This document shows positions 50,020 to 61,582 of a stretch of DNA of 64,000 nucleotides, in pieces. The position numbers were made by a program, and so were the translations under genes. Origin of the DNA: Atkinsonella hypoxylon (lineage: Eukaryota; Ascomycota; Sordariomycetes; Hypocreales; Clavicipitaceae); contig JFHB01000028.1 in NCBI GenBank assembly GCA_000729835.1, forward strand, positions 124,001 through 188,000. The letters are read 5' to 3'. Below the pieces are notes generated by a model. The model was given only the letters and a program-made list of their open reading frames with translations. It did no database searches and was not told where the DNA came from. How positions within the stretch are numbered: the stretch's first letter is position 1; every line of letters starts with the position of its first letter.

Positions 50020-51174
50020 CTTACTAAATAGGCAATTTACTAAATACAGTAAGTTATAGAAGCTATATCTATCTTTTTGCTATAGGGTGTTTATTAAGCT
50101 AACTTTAGGTATATTAGTAATAAAATTAAGCGAAATTATATAGAAGAGCGTTAGAACTAATTCTAATAACCTTAATTTCTCTAGCAGCTTACTGCAGTTA
50201 ATTACATTTTCTTTATAGGTGCAGTAGTAAGTAATATAGGTTTAAATCTGCTTATATATCTACAGAAAGTAAACTACCTATAATTCTACTGCTATTCTAT
50301 AGGCGCTAAAATAGTTTTAATTGTTATAGACTATTTTAAGGATAAATCCTACAACCTTTATAGGTATATACAGTTAAAATAGGCCTTTTCTATTATAATA
50401 GTATAAAAGCCTATTATCTTATAGGGTCTATCTATACAGCAGAATCCTTAGTCTTTATTGTTAATTTCGCTAATTCTGCTTTTTACGAAAGTTCTTAATA
50501 CCTTCTATAATTCTACTAAGCTTTAGATTAAAACTATAGCCTTAAACAATTTTCTCTTTTAGACCTTTATCTAATACTGCTGTAGCACTATATTTTTTAG
50601 CAAAAAACACACTTATATTAAGCTTATTAAATTTACTGTTATAAGCCTTCTTTTAGTATAAAACTATAACTAGCAACCTAGAGAGCGCATTTAGCACTAC
50701 GTTTAGCACTTCTAGTATATAGAAGACTCTTAGGTTAAATTACAATAGATAATTAGCTACTTTAGCTAATTTTAGGTTAGCTTTATCTAGATCTATTGTA
50801 GTAAGTAAGGTATATTTAATAATCCCCTTTACTAGTAAGTAGTCTATAATAATATTAATAGTGTAGCAGTTAAATTAAACTATTTTCTATAGCTTTTAGA
50901 CACTCTATATAATTGTAGCTACCTTTACTTTAGTTAATCTATAACGTTTCTTTAGGTTAAAAGTATATCTTAAGAGAAAGAGAATTAGTTAAAGCTAGTT
51001 ATTTTTAATGTCTTTACTAAGTATACTATAACTGTTCTATTTACCTATAAGCTAGAAGATAAAGAGCCTAAATTCTTCTTTATAAGCATTAACTTTAAAG
51101 AATAAATACTTACTAGAGTTATAGTGCTATAGAATAGTGTTTTTATTAAGGTATACTTTTACCTCTTAAAATGC
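50020..51174 (-). pseudogene. R4 RNase H to integrase N-terminal region
   Basis: Middle piece of R4 pol, minus strand. Its right end (gcatt on the minus strand) resumes the RNase H frame that stops at 58038 on the plus strand: ...KEEKAF continues as EVKVYLNKNT. RNase H features (YNSSKYLFFKVNA, then NVVLNALSRL, the usual gypsy NVVADALSRL end) are at about 51120-50670. The start of integrase lies at about 50150-50020, and the frame then jumps R3a to 35874. It is bounded by the R3b target aatgc at 51170-51174 and the R3a target cttac at 50020-50024. Confidence 0.85.
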
Positions 51175-51489
51175 TGTCGACAGACCAAGGGTCTAATTTA
51201 TACTCCTTCGAGTCGGTCCTATAACTAATTCACTAGTGCACTAGTATTTACATCAAAGAGGTTTAAATTCGGTTATCTAGGAGTTGTATCTAACTAGCAA
51301 AAGAGGCTACGTTATATACCCCGTTAGATGCCTTATATGCCTTAGGCATAGTGTTGTGTTAAGGGGGAATTAAGGGGTATTAGCGACCCTAATGTAAGTA
51401 GGGACTAGTGTGTAGGTGCAACTAATTAGCAGTTGTATCTACCTACGCAGGTGCTAGAATCGCACAATAGAGTTATAACAATTTTAACA
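51175..51489 (-). repeat. R3b 3' LTR
   Basis: 315 bp, the third R3-family LTR; equals 35875-36189 in length and ends. Confidence 0.93.
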
Positions 51490-52448
51490 CTAGTAGTCTC
51501 TCTTTTTATTGTGCTAGTAGAGCAACTTTAACAGTTACAGTAATAATAAAATAGATTAAAGGAATAAATAATAATAAATCTAATATCCTTCTGCATTAAT
51601 TTATAGGTCTCTTTACCTAGCCTTCTACCTATATATTAGCCTTATTGTTATTAATAAAGGATTTAAGAGTCTTATTTAGCGTTACTTTTGTTATTAAATT
51701 AGCGATATTATCTTTACTGTTAATCTAATGGATTTTGTTAATTTTACGCCTTTTATATAATTAATGTAGTGCTATAATATTAATTATTAATCTCTTTTCC
51801 TTTATTATGCTAAGCTTTATAAGGCATTTATATAATAAGAATAAATCTATATAGATTACTAGTAGAATTAGCGGTATCTATAGCTGCTTTATTACTATAT
51901 TTAACGTAGTACTAATAGCATATAATACATTTACGCCTTACACTATACTGTATAGTTCTAATGTAAGCGCGCTCCTTATAACTCTCTTACTTTTAATAGA
52001 GCTATACGTAATAATGTTGCCTTTTATTATAAATTTAGCGTTCTCTTTATAAGCTCCTTTATTGCCTAGAATAATTATATATTCTATCTAGGAGCTTAAA
52101 TCTTTATTGTTTATAAAGGATCTATTAATAAATATATATAATTTAGTAAAGAGAAGGTCTATTAGGATATATTGTAATCTATAGGTCTAGTTGTTAATCT
52201 ACTATTAGAGCCTCTTATTTAGTTATTTAATATTGTTAATTGTAATATCTTGCTGTTATATAGCAACAGAAAGGTTAAATGCAGCTTCTAGTTAATAGAT
52301 TATAGCAATATATACGCTGTAAGCTTATTGCTTAACGTACTATTGTTTCGTTAAATCTATATTAACACTAGTAGTATTAATAGGTTAAATCCTCTTACTT
52401 TAACCTTTCTAGCGAAGAGTTAAAGTGCTATTATTAAATTTAGTTAAT
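51175..52448 (-). mobile_element. Copia-like element R3b, 3' part
   Basis: R3 family 3' LTR (51175-51489) plus about 0.96 kb of the end of pol (RNase H at about 51630-52200), colinear with R3a 35875 to about 37135. It stops abruptly at about 52448 within pol, where inverted copia A2 begins. The flank aatgc (51170-51174) is the reverse complement of gcatt (58034-58038) beside the R3b 5' LTR, so both are halves of one insertion. Confidence 0.9.
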
Positions 52449-53285
52449 TAATACAGCTATAGAGAGTAGAACCCTCTTTATTAGCTAGATTAAAAGACCA
52501 CTTATACCGTGATTTTCTATTAATTAGAAAAAGAACTAGAGGTCTTTTGTTGTGCAGTATAGGCTCTATTTTAACGGTATCTCCCTCTATAATATCTAAA
52601 TATCTAGGGGGGTCAGGAATAGTATGCTTGCTAGATCTTCTTACAGCTTTAGCTTAATTGCAAGCTAAGCAGTTAAAATCCTTATCCTTAATTTTCGAAA
52701 AATTAGGAATACCTTTAGTAATAGAAGCAGTCTTCTTTAGTAAAGGGAGTCCTATATGCCTTAATCTAACGTGCTAAGTAGCAGCTAATTCTAGGAGCTT
52801 CTTATAGGAAGAAGAAGCAGTAATAGAAGAATTACTACTAGAATTATCATTAGAGCTAGCTTCCTGTTGCTCCCTATCTTGCTAGATCTCTTGAGAACCA
52901 CAGGCCTCGTTTAAGGGATCTAGACGGCTATTTCCTCCAATATCTAGCAACTTAGGATTTAGACCTTCTAAATCCCTGTTATTAGAAGGAATCTAACTAG
53001 GAGCCCGTTTAGGAACTAGGGCTAATAGCTCTATAGCATTGTTATTAGTATTATCTTCTTTAAAATTAGATAATTCCTTAATTTAGCTATATTCCTCTAG
53101 ATTAAAACTAGGCTGTTGAGGGATTTAAACCTCTATAGAATAACTAGCATTATAACCACTATTATAACTATTGCTATCTAGAAATCCTATATAAGAGAGA
53201 TTAGCGTGGTTTTTACACACTCTAGGGGTCTCTTGCCCCTTAAGCTATAAGAAGAAACTATACTTTTTGGGATTTAGAAGCCTAC
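52449..53285 (-). mobile_element. Copia A2, displaced inverted fragment
   Basis: About 837 bp of family A gag-pol in reverse orientation, colinear with A1 from about 16650 to 17490 (end of protease region, integrase zinc finger and start of core). It begins at 53285 with the duplicated target gtagg (cctac on the plus strand, 53281-53285) next to the R4 5' LTR, exactly continuing A2, which stops at 31825. It ends at the R3b junction near 52448. It is less RIP-mutated than most neighbours. Confidence 0.9.
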
Positions 53286-53528
53286 TGTTACGGGATAATC
53301 CTACAGACCCGCAGGTCACTAGTGCACGTAACTGCAATTATGTATAAGTTGTTAGAAGCAACACTTAAGTAGTTAGATTAAAGAATTAACTATTATTTAC
53401 TAGAACACTATTACTAAATGCTCCTTACAGAAGCTCTTACAACTCCTCTTACAATTTATTATATAACCTATTAAATCTAACAACCTATTGTTACTTCTAA
53501 TAAACCTATGTTAGATTCTACTGTAATA
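53286..53528 (+). repeat. R4 5' LTR
   Basis: 243 bp, partner of 31826-32068 in opposite orientation. Starts TGTTACGGGATAATCC. No convincing primer site could be read after it (agtagtagtaatta, RIP-mutated). Confidence 0.93.
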
Positions 53529-53679
53529 AGTAGTAGTAATTACTTCTAATTATTACTAACTCTTTTTAAGCTTAAAAAGCTAAAATTATAATATTTAAGA
53601 TAGAGTAACTTTAGAAGAAACTTAGTAGAAGGAATTATATTTCTTTTACTAATAAAGAACTTAAAACTATATACTAATT

Positions 53680-56600
53680 CTATAAATTTTACTGCTAAAA
53701 TCTAGATTTTTAGATTTAAAAAAGGGATCTTATACCTTAGAAAAAAAGAAGCCTACTACTTTATCTTACTTACTATAAATTTATTAATAAATAACTTAAA
53801 TTATATAACTAACCTAAGCTAGTAGAACTACCTTCTTACTAAAATACTATTAATACTTCTATAGTACAGTAGGTATAAAGGTAGATTAATAGAATTATTA
53901 ATAAGGCTAAATCTACTAAACTCCTTATAGATTTACTAACAGTAATACTAAAAGGAAAAGCTAAGGCTAGATTATTTAGATCTAATAGCTTAGAAGACAC
54001 TATCTATAAAGCTAGTGCTAGTTTTACCTAAAATATTAAAGGAAAGTAAGTATAGAGATCTAGATTTATACTGCTTACTAAAGACCTAGATCTATTAAAT
54101 ACACCTTAAACTACTAAAAAGAACTTACTAATTAAAGAGCTAGCTAAAATCTTACTGCTTTTATAGGCCTACTAAAGGTTTTATACCTTTAGGCTAAAGT
54201 ATAAAGTAAAGAAAGTAGTAAAGCTACTTAAAAAAAGGAACCCCTTACTAAAATAGCTTATAGGTTTTTCTATAGAAATTAGTAAGTAAATTAGTAGAAT
54301 TAGGGGAAAATTAATTAATAAAATTAGTAAATTATAAAGAGAATTAAACAATAAAATTGCTGCTCTTTAAGTAGAGCAATAATACTTAGCCTAAAAGATA
54401 GAGACTATACTTAAGCCTTAGAATAAATACAATAAATAATACTATACCTAATAAAGCTTTTAGCTTAAGAATTATAGGTAAAGGGCTTTTAATTCTTACT
54501 TACCTCTAAAAAACAACTAGAACTAAAAGTAAGGTTAAAAGCAACCTTTAGGTAAAGGAAACTATATAACGTAAAGATACTCTAAATACTCTAGTACTTT
54601 TCTAAAAGAATAGAAGCTACTATAATTTCTAAAGAATCTATTAGAGCAATACTATAATAGTAAAGCTAAGAAAAGCTAAAATACTAAAAAAGACTAAGAT
54701 TAAGCATTTAGTAACTTTAAATATTAGTATATAAATTAATAAGTACTATACTATATTAGAAATAACAATCTCTAGCTAAATCTAGCAAATAAGAGGCTAG
54801 ATTTACATTAGAAACAGAATAACTAAAGTAATATATAGTTCTAAACCCCTAAAGAATAGATAGATTCTATATAAAAGATTACTAATATTAGTTACTTTAA
54901 ACCCTTTAATAATAGAAATATCTATAAGCTAATTTTATATAAAGGAAAGTATACTATTTTCTATAATATAGAGCTATAGATTTAAGCTATTAAAGACTAC
55001 TATAGCTGTAGTGTAATTAACGCCTAAAAAGCTATTTACATTAAGCTCTAAACCCTCTTTAAAGAGAATATATTAATATAGTATAAGTAGTATCTAGATT
55101 ACTATAAAAAAACAGCTATTTTTAGCAGTTTAAACTCTATTTATACTGCTATCTATAAAGAATTTAGTATATAGATCTAGAATGCAATAATATAGCTAGA
55201 TTTAGCTAAGTTTATAGAGTAAAATATAATTAAAGAAAAATTATTTAGGGAATTTATCTCTAAAGTATTCTAATATATCTATATAAACAGTAAAACTACT
55301 AATCTTTAGCTCCTTTTAAGACTTTATTATAAGCTATACTTAGGATTATAATAGCTATACTTAATTTTAATAGCAAAAGACCTAAGGTCTATATATATTA
55401 CTATAGTAAATAATAAGGTTAAAGATCTATAAAAATGCCTTAGGGATTTAGGAAAATAATAAAAATTAAGAGACTATAAGGAAGGTATTAATGCCTACTA
55501 TACTTAAAGTAAATTTAATAGTAAGAACTTTAAAAATAATAAAGTAGCTTAAGGTAACTAAGTAAACTAGAATAAAAGCAATAGTTAATTTTAGTTCTAA
55601 CCTCTATTCTATAAAAATTACTAGAATAATTGTCCTTAATACCTACTATAAAGCTAAAGAAATTAGCTGCTAAAGGAGCAGTAACTTTAGCTTTAGTAAA
55701 ACTAAGATTTAGGGGCTAGCTAGAATTATTAGCTAGAGCTATAGTATCCTTAGTAGCTTTAACGTTTTTAATAATAGAGCTTACTGTAGAATAATAAGAA
55801 GTATACCTATATAATAATGTTTAAAGATAAATCTAACTAAAAAGACTATAAAAAGTACCTTAAAAGCTATAAATACTAGCTAATAAAAGAAGAAGAAATA
55901 GTTAATGCTAAGAAACTACTAATTAGCTTAAAATCTAACTTTATTAAAACCTATTTTACTAAAAGTAAAGAAAAGTAAAAGAAAAAGGTTTAAATAAAGG
56001 CAGACTAAAAGGATTTATAGAGAATCTAAATAAAGTAAGTAGTTAAAGCAGTTATAAGGCTATAGCTTATTAAATCTAGTATTCTAAAGTTAAATTCCTT
56101 TCTAAAGATTTCTATTTAATTCTATAATAAAGAACTATTACATTAGATCTACCTAGATACTAAAACCTCTTTAGTGCTAGTTAATAAAGTATAGTTAACT
56201 TAGTTTAGTTAGAATATAAAATAGGCAAAAATAGAGCTAAAACTAGTTACTAGAGTGCAATTGTCCTTCTATATCTCTAAGACAGCTATATTTAACTTCT
56301 ATATCCTTAGATCTATATATAGTGTACCTATAACTAGCTATTTTATAGTTATAGCTAATATAATAAGTAACTTAGAACTAAAGCTCCTTTTAGGTTTAAC
56401 CTTCCTCTATAATTATAGTGTTAAAATCGATTTTATTTGCCTTAAAGCTACTATTAGATCTATTTATAATATAGTTATAGAAATAGGTATCTTCTAGCTA
56501 ATTTTAAAGATTCTATATTAGAATGTAACAGCAGTATAAGCTATAATAATTCTACTAAAATCGTAGAAGTATATTCTAGTTAAATAAAAGGAGGTACTAG

Positions 56601-58038
56601 CTAATAAGAAGGCTACTGCCTACTATATATACTTAAAATCTAACCTTATTCTAGATATATTACTTAGTATAACTAACTAGAAACAAATAGTAGCCTATAA
56701 CTATTTAGATAAATTTATTATAATCTAGAAAAATTAAAAGGTTGCTTATCTTTAGTATAATAAAGAGCTTAAGGCTAACTATATAATTATAAACCTATTT
56801 AATTTATATATATATTTTTCTAAGGATATTGCACTTAATAATAGTTTATTGCCTATAGAAGATTATAAAACTTAGGAAGAAGGTAATAGTAGTAGATTTA
56901 ACCCTAAGAAAGTTAATAATAGTATCTTTATATATAGAATCTCTTGTTCTAAGGATATACTATATATCTACAATAAATATAAGATTAAGGTAGGAAACTT
57001 AAACCTAAACGTTACAGCTAAACTTATTAACTTAATAGATAAATATAATATTTATTGTAATAGAGGTATTATTCCTATGCCTAAAGACTAGTATATAAGA
57101 GTAAATCTAGTAGATAAATAGTAGAAGCAGCTAAAACCTATTTAAATCTACCTACTAAGAGCTAAAGATAAAGCTAAACTAAATAAGGTTTATAATAAGC
57201 TATATTTAAGTAGAAAGATATTATATTTAGACAACCTAGTAGCTATAGCCTACTTAGCCTTTATAGTGTAGATTAAAACCTTAATAGAAAGAAAAGGATA
57301 AGTTATAGTTAATATAAGGCTACTTAATAGTGTAGTAATGCTAAATATATACCTCTTACTAGATTAATTAAATATTATAGTAAATATATATAGTAAGAAG
57401 ATATTTTTACTCTTTAATGTATTAGGGTTTTTCTACTAGCTTTCTATAAGATAAGAGCATTAATCTTATATAGTAGTAATATTAAAATAAGGATTAAAAG
57501 CATTAAATATAGCGCTTATAGGCTTTAAGAATGTACTAGCTTTTACTTAATAGTATATAGACTAATTATTTTAAAAGTATTAATATTTTATATAAATCTA
57601 TATTAATAACATTATTATATTCTTTAACTCTACTAAGGACTACTTTATATACCTTAATATAGTCTTATTAATCCTAGAGAAAAATAAGTTAATAATAGCT
57701 ATAAAGAAGTTGTTTATAGGCTATTTAGCTATTTAGCTATTAGGTTTTATTGTTAATAGCAATAAAATTACTAATATAAATAATAGGCTAAAAGCTTTTT
57801 AAAAACTTAAGTTTCTAGTAGATCTTATAAATCTAAAGACCTTTATTAATATAGCTAGCTTTTTATAGAAAAGTATTCTATAGTTTAATATATAAATTTA
57901 CTTACTATAGAAACAAAAGACTACTTTACTATAAGAGCTTTATAAGAAAGGCTTAACTAATAGTCTACCTAAACTAATATACTAAAAGAAAGCTTAAGAA
58001 GTAATATTTTTACTAAAACCTAAGGAAGAAAAAGCATT
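53680..58038 (+). pseudogene. R4 gag, protease, reverse transcriptase, RNase H start
   Basis: One plus-strand frame (gag at 53921, protease at 56156 and RT at 57599 are all in phase). The gag core is at about 53900-54150. A possible CCHC knuckle is at about 55600-55660. The protease box is DTKTSLVLVN at 56156 (DTGTS with Gly to Lys), followed by a stop-free 80-codon stretch 56255-56497 that completes the retropepsin fold. The RT active site YINNIIIF (YIDDIIIF) is at 57599-57622. The thumb-connection region FLVDLINLKTFINIASFL at about 57820-57875 matches fungal gypsy elements. The frame ends at 58038 in RNase H, at the R3b target gcatt, and continues at 51174 on the minus strand. The start is approximate. 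Confidence 0.85.
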
Positions 58039-58044
58039 TGTTGG

Positions 58045-58225
58045 TGTAACGGACTAGGTCTTTAACCTAGTCTTGTAATATAGATGCCAATTGTACAAGA
58101 GTCACACGACTTATACAATATGTATCCTTTTGTCGCAATTGGTAGTAGGCTACACTAGGATTGGGCTAACCCCTATATGGAGTGCGCAGGCATCCGCTAT
58201 AGCCTAATTAGGCTACTCTATAACA
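58045..58225 (+). repeat. TRIM left LTR
   Basis: 181 bp. Contains a perfect hairpin gactaggt/acctagtc near its start and a second, partly decayed one (ttgtacaag ... cttatacaa). Confidence 0.88.
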
Positions 58226-58409
58226 TTTATATAAGTTACCTTAAGGTTATAGGTTCGAACTAGCGCAGAACAGCTTCTAAGCGGGTTAAGTCCTAGGGCA
58301 GTAAAGGGATCTAACCTAGGCTAATAAGGCAATAGATCCTTAGGGGGTGTGTAGTATTACAACTAGCTTCTAGCTAACAACGAAGAGACTGTATATAATA
58401 GAGAAGCTA

Positions 58410-58590
58410 TATAACGGACTAGGTCTTTAACCTAGTCTTATAATATAGATGCTAATTGTACAAGAGTCACACAACTTGTACAATACGTATCCTTTTGTTG
58501 CAATTAGTAGTGGGCTACACTAGGATTGGGCTAACCCCTATATGGAGTGCGCAGGCATCCGCTATGGCCCAATTGGGCCACTCTATGACA
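58410..58590 (+). repeat. TRIM right LTR
   Basis: 181 bp; hairpins gactaggt/acctagtc, attgtacaag/cttgtacaat and ggcccaattgggcc are intact. Its 3' half is almost free of RIP. Confidence 0.88.
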
Positions 58591-58595
58591 GTTGG

Positions 58596-58904
58596 AATCG
58601 TTATAACTCTATCGTGCGATTCCGGCACCTGCGTGGGTGGATACAACCGCTGATTGGTTGCACCCGCACACTAGTCCCCACTTACATCGGGGTCGCCGAT
58701 ACCCCTTAATTCCCCCTTAACACAACACTATACCTAAGGCATATAAGGTATCTAACGGGGTATATAACGTGGCCTCTTTTGCTAGTTAGATATAACTTCT
58801 AGATAACTGAATTTAAACCTCTTTAATGTAAATACTAGTGCACTAGTGAATTAGTTATAGAACTAACTTAAAGGAGTATAAATTAAACCCTTAGTTTATT
58901 AACA
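58596..58904 (+). repeat. R3b 5' LTR, main piece
   Basis: 309 bp; together with 58039-58044 the full 315-bp R3 LTR. The first 160 bp are GC-rich and nearly un-RIPed, including the inverted pair ggaatcg/cgattcc near the end. Confidence 0.92.
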
Positions 58905-59460
58905 CTAATTAGTAGTTGCTTAACTAGAAGTCTTTAGTACAACTAAAGAGATTAGTATAACTAACTATAGATTAGCTAGATTTAGCAAGAAGAGATGTAA
59001 TACTATTAGCTAGAACCCTTAGCGGCTAATGCAACTAGTAAAGCGTGCTAAAGGAAGGAATATCTTTATAATTACTTAGTTACTAAGTTATATTTACTTA
59101 TAATAACGTTTTAGTTTAACTAATTATTAATATTAAACTCCTAAGGAATTAAATTACTAGCTAGAACCCTTAGCGGCTAACGCTATAGAATTTAACTCCT
59201 TTAACTATCTTAGAACTTAGCTAGAAGCTAGCTAAATCCCTCTATCTTTATACTAATTCTATTACACCTACTTTCTCTTTTTATACTACTTAATCTTATT
59301 TAATATAATAAGTTTATAACAACTCTAGGTAGATTTATAAGAATTTAAGCAATAACTATAACCTAATAAGCTTCTAGAATAACTTTAAAAGTATTAGAAA
59401 CTTCTATTAATAGATTAGAACTTAATATATAAAATTAACCTAAAAACTACTACTACTACT
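58905..59460 (+). other. R3b untranslated leader
   Basis: Between LTR and gag. It holds two copies of ctagaacccttagcggctaa (59013-59032 and 59162-59181), shared with R3a in reverse. No ORF. Confidence 0.6.
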
Positions 59461-60890
59461 AATCTAAACAATAGAATTGCCTTTACAATTAACCTTTATA
59501 AAGATTAAAGATTTAGAGATTAAGAATAATAGAAGAACTTTAAATTTAACTTCTATAACTAGAATAAAGACCTATTTTAAAGAGCTTCTACTCTAATTAT
59601 TAAAGCATTACACAATTTACTATATAAATATAGAGTCTATATAAGCAGAAGCAGCAGCTAAATTACTAATTCCCTTAAAAGAGTACTATAGAAAGAGGAA
59701 TAATCTATATAGCTAGAAAAAGAGATTAATAAATAAGTAGTATTAGGTAAATTCCACTTAAATCTACACCTAAATATAGAACTTATATCTATAGTAAAGA
59801 AGCCTTAATCTTCTTTATAGAACTCTCCTTCTATACCTTTAGCACTCTCTCTATTACTTTTGTTAAGCGTACCTAGCAATTTAATAGGTACACTAGTAGG
59901 AATACTACCTCCTCCCCCTTTACTATAGAATATAAGATTTCTTCTGCTTCTAGCAGTATAACTGTTACTTCCTTCTATAATAGATCCTTTTTAGACTAAT
60001 ATAAGGAAAGTCCTTAACCTTATAAAGATCTATAAGGAAAGCAATAAATATAGCAGCAATATATTCGATTTTATTATACTAAAAGTAGTTATCCTTAAAG
60101 ACCTATACTAACAACTTAATTTCTTAGAACTAGCAATAATAAAGGCATTTCTAGTATTACTAATAGGTAAAGTATATAAATTCTACCTTACAATAATTGC
60201 AATAAATATAAGGATAAATTATACCTTTAACTAAATAGTTAAAATCGTTAAACAACACTTTAAGACCTTAACTAATAAGTAGTTCTATTGTTAAAGATAG
60301 AACAGTATTACATTACATAATATAATTGCTAAGAACCCTAATAAATCTATACTTAACTACCTTAATATAATAATCTAGAACCTTTAAGATATTTATAATA
60401 GCCTTTTTAACCCTCTTATAGATAATTCTAAACTTATTAAATAGACTCTCTAAGTAGTTAGAGGTATCCCTAAATGTAGCTAAGCTAAATTTACAACTAA
60501 CGCAACATTCTAAGAGCTTATTAGCAACCTATAAAAGTTAATTAGTATTGTAGAAGCACAGAAGGAAATTAGCTAATTCTACGTTAGATTTAACTAACTT
60601 AATATTAATAACAAAGCTCTCTATATAGACCGTTAATATTAACGTTTAAGAGACCCTAGCTATAGCAGAAGTAAGACCTAAAAATAACGCTGCTTTATCT
60701 ACAGAAAAGAAGGATATTAGTTAATAAAGCACAGCGAAAAAGAGCGTTAAGAAGCACAGTAAAGATAGTGGAATAACAAGAAGCATAGAACCCCTCCTTT
60801 AGACGGCAAATTCAGAGCCTATCTACAGGCTTATAAAGGACTAAGTGAACCTATGCAGAATAACAGTTCTAACAATGCTTAAGATGCAAG
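59460..60890 (+). pseudogene. R3b gag (RIP-damaged, interrupted by A4)
   Basis: One frame, start uncertain, with TAA/TAG stops only. A proline run (PPPPL) lies at about 59905-59925. A long helical gag core follows (60085-60620), then a zinc-knuckle region at 60688-60735 reading RCFIYRKEGY...KHSEKE, the RIP-altered form of a CFVC-x-KEGCWSTKH knuckle typical of fungal copia polyproteins. After that come a charged linker and a conserved-looking PPLDGKFRAY box at about 60790-60820, which is only lightly mutated. A4 cuts the frame at 60890. Confidence 0.8.
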
Positions 60891-61582
60891 TGTTAAAAAT
60901 AAGCTACCCTGTATAGCCTATTTTTATGCCTACTAGTTGCTCTATCACGTGACCCTCATTAGGTCTTGTTACGTTGATTTTTGGTAGAGATATCGTTGTT
61001 ACTAGATGTAAACATCTAAATTTAACTAAGGCAAAGTTGCCTAACCTATAGTTAACTTTAACTGCAATTTTCTCTACAACTAGCAATAGTAGAAATTTAA
61101 GAAGTATACTATTCGAAAGCTAAGAATTAGGGCTATCTAATGGTATAATTGTTGGATAGAGTTACTTATAAGGGTTGCTTGTTATTAGTGGAATTTGTTA
61201 AATTGTGCACGTAGGCGTCTCGTTTGTATAGCCGTAAGTCGATTTTTTTGTTTTTATATAGTAAATCTTTTTGCGGAAAATATAAAGTAGCCTATAAGCC
61301 CCTTCTAGCGACTACAGCCTGCCGATATAGTTAGAGGGTCTATAAGGGACTAGAAAGATTTAAGATTCTACCCTTACTGTTCGTTACAGCGCTCTTAATA
61401 TAAAGATACTACTATTACAGTTATCTGTTGCCTCTACGTAATCTATACTATACACTACAGCTTAATTTAGGCCGCTGCTGCTTCCACTACGTAATAATTG
61501 CTAGAAGCAATTACAGGTGCTAAATCTAAGAGACTACTACCCTCTTAGATATCTAGTCCTGTAATCCCTATTATTTTCAATA
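60891..61582 (+). repeat. A4 5' LTR
   Basis: 692 bp; short deletions relative to A1 account for the smaller length. Confidence 0.93.

Larger units (their letters stand above)
58045..58590 (+). mobile_element. TRIM-like miniature LTR element
   Basis: 546 bp with two 181-bp direct terminal repeats (58045-58225 and 58410-58590). They start TGTAACGG (TATAACGG in the second) and end TAACA/TGACA, and the element is flanked by TSD gttgg (58040-58044, 58591-58595). The 184-bp interior has no ORF, so it must be non-autonomous. This fits terminal-repeat retrotransposons in miniature. The strand is provisional, as no primer site or purine tract is clear. A ggttcgaac box at 58252-58260 resembles a tRNA T-arm. 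Confidence 0.88.
58039..60890 (+). mobile_element. Copia-like element R3b, 5' part
   Basis: 5' LTR, leader and gag of the R3 family on the plus strand. The LTR is split after six bases by the TRIM: 58039-58044 plus 58596-58904 make 315 bp, the family length. Sequence 58905-60890 is the reverse complement of R3a 49704-48392 joined to 40552-39895, without the A3 insertion. It is interrupted at 60891 by copia A4 (target gcaag, 60886-60890). Confidence 0.92.

Noticed and set aside
58240..58275. Possible tRNA gene around ggttcgaac
   Set aside because: No acceptor, D or anticodon arm can be paired around it; only a T-arm-like box.
58456..58653. 65-codon plus-strand ORF over the TRIM/R3b junction
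   Set aside because: Spans the right TRIM LTR and the R3b LTR, which is a recent junction; open because this patch is little RIPed.
60904..61086. 60-codon minus-strand ORF in the A4 LTR
   Set aside because: Inside a non-coding LTR; not kept in the other family A LTRs.
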